A DNA stretch of 8,734 nucleotides. It comes from CAG-390 sp051867815. Its GTDB lineage: Bacteria > Bacillota > Clostridia > Oscillospirales > CAG-272. The stretch is taken from assembly GCA_051867815.1 (NCBI GenBank), contig JBJDZD010000094.1, positions 1 to 8,734 on the forward strand, in the 5' to 3' direction. Under the pieces are notes generated by a model that worked only from the letters and a program-made list of their open reading frames with translations, was not told where the DNA came from and ran no database searches. Within the stretch, counting starts at the first letter, position 1. Each line of letters opens with the position of its first letter. Below are positions 1-4,773 of this stretch, in pieces. A program made the position numbers and the translations under genes.

Positions 1-830
1 TATTCGAGGGCGAGGTCAGTGCAACGGCGATCACGGGTACTTCCTTCCTCGGCGGTATTGCAGGCGTTGTCGGCGGTGAGGGAAGCGTTACCAACTGTAT
101 CAACCGCGGAAGCGTTTCCAATCCCAACGAACCAAGCGTTGCAGGTGCAATTTGCTACGTCGGCGGTATCGCCGGCGGTGTCGGTGCATCCAGTGCGATC
201 GGTACCGTTGAAAACTGCATCAACTACGGCAAGGTAAGCTCCGTTAATATTGCCGGCGGCGTTGCGGGACGCATTCACGTTGCAAACAGCGTTATAAAGA
301 ATTCTTACAGCCTCGGCGAGATCAACGGCCTTAAGGCAGGAGCAGTCCTCGGTCAGCTTTCAAAGGCTTACGTATTGGAGGGCAACGCAGGCGTTTCCTC
401 ATTTGATGCACCCAATGCGATCGGTGAGTTCGAAAGCGGCGACGGCTTCAGCCAGCCCGGCGACAGCAACCTCAAGGTTGCTACCGAGAGCGAGATCTCC
501 ATTGCGGACGGCTTCCTTGCAGCATTCTCCGAGGTGCAGAACAAGCTTCCCACCTTCAATACCGTAACTCCCGTCGCCCCTGCGGAGACGAGCGCACCCG
601 AGGACACCACCGAGCTTGCGGATGACACCACCGAGGAAAGTACCGCCGGTGACGAAACCTCCGCAGAAGCACCTGCAAATGACGAAACCACCGCTAAGAA
701 CGAGACGACTACCTCCACTCCCGAAGGCACGCAGAAGCCCGATGAAGGCGGTTGCGGAAGCATGGTAGGTGCGGCCGCAGTTGTAATCTGCATCATGTCG
801 CTCGGATTCGTACTTAAAAAAGAAAGATGA
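1..830 (+). CDS. GLUG-repeat surface protein with GCGSM C-terminal membrane tail (5' truncated)
   Basis: The frame is open from base 3 and gives 275 residues before TGA at 828-830; the start lies outside the window. Fragment residues about 17-107 hold three imperfect copies of a GLUG-type repeat (GGIAG, then a small spacer, then NC-I-N-x-G-x-V). A Thr/Glu/Ala-rich linker spans about 190-247, typical of wall-spanning spacers. The tail reads GGCGSM (249-254, Cys251), a hydrophobic segment (255-271) and KKER at the end. GLUG repeats occur in secreted adhesin or protease-associated surface proteins; the precise role here is unknown. I infer a surface protein anchored at its C-terminus. It has no LPXTG motif, and the Cys just before the membrane segment resembles Cys-containing CTERM sorting signals. 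The same tail occurs on the SGNH hydrolase at 4774. It is probably co-transcribed with the lipoprotein gene 9 bases downstream. The catalytic part, if any, is upstream of the window. Confidence 0.85.
   Translation, partial: FEGEVSATAITGTSFLGGIAGVVGGEGSVTNCINRGSVSNPNEPSVAGAICYVGGIAGGVGASSAIGTVENCINYGKVSSVNIAGGVAGRIHVANSVIKNSYSLGEINGLKAGAVLGQLSKAYVLEGNAGVSSFDAPNAIGEFESGDGFSQPGDSNLKVATESEISIADGFLAAFSEVQNKLPTFNTVTPVAPAETSAPEDTTELADDTTEESTAGDETSAEAPANDETTAKNETTTSTPEGTQKPDEGGCGSMVGAAAVVICIMSLGFVLKKER
51..323 (+). repeat. Three GLUG-type protein repeats
   Basis: Three copies of roughly 22-25 residues, each starting with a GGI/VAG core: one at about 51-116, one at 162-236 and one at 252-323. The first two carry an NC-I-N-x-G core (NCINRG, NCINYG). 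The third is degenerate, with NSYSLG in place of it. This is protein-level repetition inside the truncated surface protein, and more copies probably lie upstream of the window. Confidence 0.7.
747..827 (+). other. GCGSM C-terminal anchoring tail, copy 1
   Basis: The last 27 codons of the GLUG protein encode GGCGSM, about 17 hydrophobic residues and KKER. An acidic and Thr-rich linker precedes it. The layout (flexible linker, short Gly/Cys motif, one membrane helix, basic end) matches the general plan of C-terminal sorting signals. The exact motif is shared with the tail at 6478-6561. Which enzyme, if any, processes it cannot be seen here. Confidence 0.6.
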
Positions 831-839
831 TCATTTTTA

Positions 840-2948
840 ATGAAAAATCTCGCTAAAACCATAAATATCCGCATCACAGCGTCGCTTTTGGCGCTTGTGA
901 TATTCGCGGCGCTTTTTGCGTCGTGCACGGGCGACGGCATCACAACGGAGCCTCCGATTACCGAAGCTCCCGTCACCTCGTCGGGACTGCCCGAGGGATA
1001 TACCTTTGCGTTGACGGTGGATTATACCGTCATTCGCCCGGAAAAATCAAATGAGACCGTCAAATCCGCTTCCATAGAGCTGAAAAACGGCCTTTCCGCC
1101 CTGTTTGGGGAGAATATGGCAATAACCGATGACTGGCGTGCCCCGGAGGACGGAGCGCTTGAAGTGCTCATCGGCAACACCAATCGCCCGGCGTCGCAGG
1201 CGGCGCTCGATGCGCTCGGCGGAGAGCTGAAATTTTCCGTTTCCGTCTCGGATAAGACAGTCGTAGTGGTTGCCGGTAGCGATGCCATTCTGCCATATGC
1301 CGTAAGCTATCTGCTTGACGTTGCGTATTTTTACGAGGGTGCGGTCTATCTACCGGAGGGGCTGAATTACGTCAGCGAGACCTTCAAAACGCTTGCAATC
1401 GCGGAAAACGGAAAGGCAAATTACGGTATCGTCTATTCGAGATTTGCCAACGATACCGCAAAAGAGAAGTACGTTGCTTTGCAAAGCGCGATAAACGAAC
1501 TGCTCGTCAATAAAACGCAAACCATAAAGAACGATACGCTTTCCAATGCCGGAAAATACGATTCAAGCAAGCTTGAGATCCTTATCGGCATCACCGATCA
1601 CCCCGAAAACGCCGAGGGTCGCGCCGTTTACGACTACGACGAATGCGGCTTCTGCGTCGTCGGCAATAAGATAATCATAACGGGCAGAACTCTGCCTGCC
1701 ACCTTCTATGCGGTGGAGCGCTTTGCCGATCTTTTGCAGGGCTGTCTGACCGATACCGAGAACGGCAAGGAGATCATGCTGCCCTACTCGGAGGCGGTCG
1801 TCTGGAAGTACGGAGAGTACGCAAGCGGCGTGCCCGATACAGGTCTGACTCTTACCGAGGCGTACGATTGCGGCGACGGCGTAGTCACCCTGCTCTATGC
1901 CGAGGGCGACGGCGCAAGCTACGACGCTTTCATTGCCAAAGCCGCAGAGGATGGCTTTGCGTGCCTTTCCTCTCGTAATGCCGGGAACGAGCGCCACGCC
2001 GTGCTTGAATCCAAGACCACGAGAGTTTTCGTCGGCTCGACGGCGGACGGATTGAGGCTGACGCTGGAGCCGGCAACTACGCGCACCTTCCCGAGTGCGG
2101 TCGAAGCCGACCCCTATACGACGGAGCTGACCTTTATGCAGTCCGCGCTCAACTATTCGCAGACGAGCGGCAGCACCAACGGTATGTCATACGTTCTTCA
2201 GCTGACGGACGGCTCGTATGTTGTATGGGACGGCGGCTGGGCAAGCGACGCGGCGGATCTCTATCTCTATCTCAAGCAAAATGCGCCTAACGGCAGCACG
2301 CCCCACATCAGAGTGTGGATTCTTACCCACGCGCACGGCGACCATCAGGGCTGTATGTTGGAATTTGCGGAAAGCTACGCGGACGGCATCAAGCTTGATT
2401 ACATCGGCGTTAACATCCCTCCCATATACAGCGACAACGAGGGCGCAAGCATCTATTCAAACGGCAAACTGCAAAAAGCCCTTGCGCAGTTCAAGGGCGC
2501 GCAGGCACTCAAGCTTCACAGCGGTATGCTTCTCGACCTCCCCGGAGCGGATGTCGAGGTTCTGCTGACTCACGAGGATCTCGGCGTTATGAATCTCCAT
2601 TCGGAGAAGAGGAACGACCAATCCGTGGTCACGAGGATTATTGCCGAGACGGATAAGGTCCTCCTCCCCGGAGATGCGGAGATCGTTGCCGGCGACTATC
2701 TCGTAGCACGCTGGGGCGACTACCTCAAGAGCAATTATCTGCAGGTTGCGCACCACGGCTCAAAGAACAACCCCACCTGCCTTGATTTTTACAAAGTATC
2801 CGCACCGAGTTATTGCTTCTTCCCCGGAGCGCAGTCCAGATTTAATGAAAACAGGACAACACCGGAAAATGCATATCTCGTAAATCTTGTGGGACTTAAG
2901 AATATCTTCGTCGCAGACGGCGCGGATAAGGTAATTAAACTCAAATAA
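840..2948 (+). CDS. Lipoprotein with ComEC-like metallo-beta-lactamase fold hydrolase domain
   Basis: A 702-residue predicted lipoprotein. Residues 1-28 form a basic then hydrophobic signal peptide ending LFAS, with Cys29 as the lipidation site, and a Thr/Pro/Glu-rich spacer runs to about 48. Two similar modules follow (about 50-187 and 190-325), each with an (E)-(V/I)-LIG core (108-112 and 246-250). A small module (about 345-420) precedes the MBL domain (about 428-702). The MBL motifs are clear: THAHGDH with His497, His499, Asp501 and His502; PGDAE with Asp612; and HHGSKN with His638 and His639. The last two resemble the extracellular ComEC/Rec2 MBL domain, so a metal-dependent phosphodiesterase or related hydrolase outside the membrane is likely; the substrate is unknown. 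The upstream stop at 828-830 is in the same frame, so 840 is the first ATG, and it gives an intact signal peptide. No good Shine-Dalgarno sequence is seen, so translation may be coupled to the gene before it. Confidence 0.88.
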   Translation: MKNLAKTINIRITASLLALVIFAALFASCTGDGITTEPPITEAPVTSSGLPEGYTFALTVDYTVIRPEKSNETVKSASIELKNGLSALFGENMAITDDWRAPEDGALEVLIGNTNRPASQAALDALGGELKFSVSVSDKTVVVVAGSDAILPYAVSYLLDVAYFYEGAVYLPEGLNYVSETFKTLAIAENGKANYGIVYSRFANDTAKEKYVALQSAINELLVNKTQTIKNDTLSNAGKYDSSKLEILIGITDHPENAEGRAVYDYDECGFCVVGNKIIITGRTLPATFYAVERFADLLQGCLTDTENGKEIMLPYSEAVVWKYGEYASGVPDTGLTLTEAYDCGDGVVTLLYAEGDGASYDAFIAKAAEDGFACLSSRNAGNERHAVLESKTTRVFVGSTADGLRLTLEPATTRTFPSAVEADPYTTELTFMQSALNYSQTSGSTNGMSYVLQLTDGSYVVWDGGWASDAADLYLYLKQNAPNGSTPHIRVWILTHAHGDHQGCMLEFAESYADGIKLDYIGVNIPPIYSDNEGASIYSNGKLQKALAQFKGAQALKLHSGMLLDLPGADVEVLLTHEDLGVMNLHSEKRNDQSVVTRIIAETDKVLLPGDAEIVAGDYLVARWGDYLKSNYLQVAHHGSKNNPTCLDFYKVSAPSYCFFPGAQSRFNENRTTPENAYLVNLVGLKNIFVADGADKVIKLK

Positions 2949-2953
2949 AATAA

Positions 2954-2997
2954 GGCGTTGTGTCAAAGCCAAAGGCTTTGACACAACGCCATTTTTA
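2954..2997 (+). terminator. Rho-independent terminator of the lipoprotein gene
   Basis: A perfect 17-bp stem (2954-2970 with 2974-2990) has an AAA loop and is followed by ATTTTTAAT. It starts 5 bases after the TAA stop. Because the hairpin is perfectly symmetric and flanked by A-rich and T-rich sequence, it might also act weakly on the other strand. Confidence 0.9.
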
Positions 2998-3057
2998 ATT
3001 ATACCACAGGTCTGTCAAAAAGTCAATAGTTTATTCAGCACAATGCCCAATTTCTGC

Positions 3058-3086
3058 GAATTATACAAAAAATATTTGTATAATTC
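3058..3086. repeat. Perfect 12-bp inverted repeat, candidate operator
   Basis: Arms 3058-3069 and 3075-3086 are perfect inverted copies around a 5-base AAATA centre. The inner part reads TTATAC-N11-GTATAA. It lies 15 bases upstream of the -35 box of the ncRNA promoter, centred about 64 bases before the predicted transcription start, a position suited to an activator. No T-tract follows, so it is not an obvious terminator. A regulator binding site is inferred; the regulator is unknown. Confidence 0.45.
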
Positions 3087-3100
3087 ATGCAGGATGTATA

Positions 3101-3129
3101 TTGAAAAGCCCGAAAAACTGTGATATAAT
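3101..3129 (+). promoter_or_regulatory. Strong sigma-A promoter with extended -10
   Basis: TTGAAA (3101-3106), a 17-base spacer, and TATAAT (3124-3129) preceded by TGA (3121-3123), which gives an extended -10. This is close to the consensus in every element. The start of transcription is expected near A3136. No protein gene of credible length follows, so the promoter most likely drives the structured RNA. Confidence 0.85.
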
Positions 3130-3482
3130 ATAATCACAGGAAAGGAAGGTACAGGCCAATGTACAACTGAGTACGGACTGAATATCACGAGCTTGAACCG
3201 ATAAGCGAGTCCGAGGCGAAGGATCTCGGGTCGTGGGAGAAGCCGGAAGGCAAGTAAGGGGCTTAAGAAAGAAGCCCGAATTGAATATAGATTTAAGTCA
3301 AGTCGTGATAGATGAGGTCAGAAAAACAAATTCGTCTTACCGAGTAAAAGAAGCGCATAAAAGCATAAGGTGTTTTCTCCATAGAGAAATTTGCAGTTGA
3401 TGCTTTTGAATCGTGTGATGAAAGGCAGGACAGACTGATGAAAGAGAGGATTAAAAAGGATGTTAGATACCAAGAGTGAACA

Positions 3483-3533
3483 CAAATGACCCTTGACGGC
3501 AGGTGTAAAGAAACCGCTGTCAAGGGTCATTTG
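3483..3533 (+). other. Long hairpin in the 3' part of the ncRNA
   Basis: Arms 3483-3500 and 3516-3533 pair over 18 positions with a single G-U, and GGT/ACC inside the loop (3502-3504 with 3513-3515) can extend the stem past a bulged A. Only GGTTCC follows, with no T-run, so it is a structural element or a processing or stability stem rather than a standard terminator. The true terminator seems to be the weaker-stemmed hairpin about 35 bases downstream. Confidence 0.6.
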
Positions 3534-3566
3534 GTTCCATTAATATCAATACGAAGGTCATCGCAT

Positions 3567-3593
3567 GCGCCGTCAATCGGCGTTTTTTCTTTT
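3567..3593 (+). terminator. Rho-independent terminator of the ncRNA unit
   Basis: CGCCG (3568-3572) pairs with CGGCG (3578-3582) around a TCAAT loop, with a flanking G-U possible, and is followed by TTTTTTCTTTT. It ends about 35 bases before the next promoter, so it insulates the panE-like gene from the ncRNA promoter. Confidence 0.82.
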
Positions 3594-3627
3594 ATACAGT
3601 TGTCCTTGTGCAATTTGATTTTTCATA

Positions 3628-3656
3628 TTGACTTATACGAGTTTTTGTTGTATAAT
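3628..3656 (+). promoter_or_regulatory. Sigma-A promoter of the panE-like gene
   Basis: TTGACT (3628-3633), a 17-base spacer and TATAAT (3651-3656). The expected start near 3663 leaves a 5' leader of about 40 bases before the ATG at 3703. The TTG at 3628, a possible upstream start codon for the downstream gene, is the -35 box itself, which argues against that longer reading. Confidence 0.85.
3633..3655. repeat. TTATAC-N11-GTATAA inverted repeat inside the panE promoter
   Basis: The half sites at 3633-3638 and 3650-3655 have the same sequence and the same 11-base spacing as the core of the palindrome at 3058-3086. Here the left half touches the -35 box and the right half covers the -10 box, so a bound protein would block RNA polymerase. 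Part of the right half is simply the -10 hexamer, and TTATAC recurs elsewhere in this AT-rich gap (2999, 3592), so chance is a real alternative. Confidence 0.3.
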
Positions 3657-3702
3657 TAACACAGCAGTACGGCTAACAATACTTCCGAAAAGAGGCAATA
3701 GA

Positions 3703-4719
3703 ATGTCACGCAATGCAATTTACGGCGCAGGGTCGCTCGGCACCGTTCTCGGCGCTTACATCACGAAAAACGGCGGTGATATCGATCTTATCAACCGCAA
3801 CCGCGACCACGTGCGAGTTCTCAACGAAAAAGGCGCGCATATCACGGGAACAGTCGAGATGACCGTGCCCGTCCACGCCATTACGCCCGATGAAATGAGC
3901 GGAAAATACGACGTCATCCTGCTTATGACCAAGCAACTGCATAACGCAGAGGTGGTAACCATGCTGCGTGACTATCTTGCGGACGACGGCGTTATCGTCA
4001 CGCTTCAAAACGGCTTACCCGAGCCGGGAATTGCCGAAATAGTCGGCTCGAACCGAACCATGGGCTGCACAGTCGAATGGGGAGCAACGCTCTCTGCACC
4101 CGGCGAGTGCATCCTCACCAGCGATGCCGAAAGTCTTTCCTTCCACATGGGCAAAATGGATGGAATAACCGACGCTCAGGTAGCAAGGGTCAAGGCTCTG
4201 CTTGAGCTGATGTGTCCCGTTCACGAGGAGGATAACCTTATGGGCGCACGCTGGTCGAAGCTCTTGATCAACGCCACCTTTTCGGGTCTGGGTACCGTTG
4301 TCGGCGGCGTTTTCGGTGACGTTTCGGAAAATAAGGCCGCGGCGAAGGTCGCAGTTCGTTGCATGAAGGAGTGCATTGACGTCGGTCACGCCGCAGGCGC
4401 GACCTTTGCCCCGGTTCAGGGCAAGAATATAACCGCCCTGTTCTATTACAAGAACGCCTTAAAACGCGGTATTGCAACCATGCTCATTCCCGTTGCCATG
4501 AAGAAGCACCGCAATATCGAGCCTTCAATGCTCCAGGACCTCAAAAAGGGTAAGCCCTGCGAGGTTGACGCCATTAATGGCGTGGTTTGCGATTGGGGCA
4601 AAAAGTGCGGTGTTCCCACACCGATAAATGACCGCATAGTCGAAATTATTAAGAAAATTCAGTCGGGCGAGCTGAAAGCCGCGCCCGAAAACGTCAAGCT
4701 TTTCGACGAGGTGCTCTGA
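3703..4719 (+). CDS. panE: Ketopantoate reductase family protein (2-dehydropantoate 2-reductase, PanE/ApbA-like)
   Basis: A 338-residue cytosolic NAD(P)H-dependent reductase. The family reduces 2-dehydropantoate to pantoate in pantothenate (vitamin B5) and CoA synthesis. The N-terminal Rossmann fold opens with GAGSLG (8-13). QNG (102-104), Lys186 in the WSKLLIN segment with Asn190, and Glu287 in CEVDAIN correspond to the Asn, catalytic Lys, Asn and acidic substrate residues of E. coli PanE. Ser194 stands where E. coli has a further Asn, and the length is longer than the roughly 300 residues of E. coli PanE. The start at 3703 is supported by AGAGG (3691-3695) seven bases upstream and by the promoter, which excludes the longer TTG start at 3628. 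No panB or panC lies nearby, and the family includes reductases of other 2-ketoacids, so the fold and reaction type are firmer than the pathway. Confidence 0.87.
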   Translation: MSRNAIYGAGSLGTVLGAYITKNGGDIDLINRNRDHVRVLNEKGAHITGTVEMTVPVHAITPDEMSGKYDVILLMTKQLHNAEVVTMLRDYLADDGVIVTLQNGLPEPGIAEIVGSNRTMGCTVEWGATLSAPGECILTSDAESLSFHMGKMDGITDAQVARVKALLELMCPVHEEDNLMGARWSKLLINATFSGLGTVVGGVFGDVSENKAAAKVAVRCMKECIDVGHAAGATFAPVQGKNITALFYYKNALKRGIATMLIPVAMKKHRNIEPSMLQDLKKGKPCEVDAINGVVCDWGKKCGVPTPINDRIVEIIKKIQSGELKAAPENVKLFDEVL

Positions 4720-4729
4720 CGGGCACATT

Positions 4730-4758
4730 TTGCAAGGTAAACCGAAAAAATTTACATA
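4730..4758 (+). promoter_or_regulatory. Weak candidate promoter before the SGNH hydrolase gene
   Basis: TTGCAA (4730-4735), 17 bases, then TACATA (4753-4758) lie in the 54-base gap after panE. Both boxes are imperfect. No terminator is visible in the gap, so read-through from the panE promoter is also possible. Confidence 0.25.
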
Positions 4759-4773
4759 ATTAAGGAGAGAGCC

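Larger units (their letters stand above)
3136..3593 (+). ncRNA. Candidate stand-alone structured ncRNA of about 430-460 nt, family not assigned
   Basis: A strong promoter at one end and a T-tract terminator at the other frame a stretch without a convincing ORF. Many local stems can be drawn by eye: 3149-3153 with 3160-3164; a multi-branch unit closed by CACGA 3186-3190 with TCGTG 3231-3235, enclosing GCTT/AAGC (3191-3194 with 3203-3206) and GAGTCC/GGATCTC (3207-3212 with 3221-3227, one bulge); GGGCTT/AAGCCC (3259-3264 with 3272-3277); an 8-bp stem 3359-3366 with 3400-3407 enclosing TTTCTC/GAGAAA (3374-3379 with 3384-3389); and a long hairpin 3483-3533. The core at about 3180-3280 is purine-rich and looks conserved in style. 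I see no tmRNA tag, SRP, RNase P, T-box or 6S signature. The abundant Clostridia raiA RNA is one family to test; I cannot confirm it from memory. The promoter and terminator are seen; the RNA is inferred. Confidence 0.65.

Noticed and set aside
368..976. A 202-codon open frame on the - strand across the end of the GLUG protein and the start of the lipoprotein
   Set aside because: It is the mirror of the Thr/Glu-rich linker, giving a Ser/Val-rich repeat-like peptide, and spans two real genes.
2954..2990. The long perfect inverted repeat as an insertion-element end
   Set aside because: It directly follows a stop codon, has a 3-base loop and a T-rich tail, and no transposase or second copy is present, so a terminator explains it.
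3438..3479. A 13-codon ORF (MKERIKKDVRYQE) inside the ncRNA region
   Set aside because: The upstream AGGCAGGA is only a loose ribosome binding site, and such short frames are common by chance. It could be translated, but nothing supports it.
3293..3530. Two 70-76 codon frames on the - strand in the ncRNA region
   Set aside because: No promoter or ribosome binding site is seen for them on that strand and the peptides show no domain; they overlap clear RNA stems.
3136..3593. CRISPR array, T-box or metabolite riboswitch in the gap
   Set aside because: There are no regularly spaced direct repeats, no T-box core, and no cobalamin, TPP, SAM or cyclic-di-GMP motif that I can see; a terminator and a new promoter separate this stretch from the next gene.
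3628..3702. A 25-codon N-terminal extension of the PanE-like protein from TTG at 3628
   Set aside because: The TTG is part of the -35 box, the extension contains the -10 box, and the Rossmann motif sits at the normal distance from the ATG at 3703.
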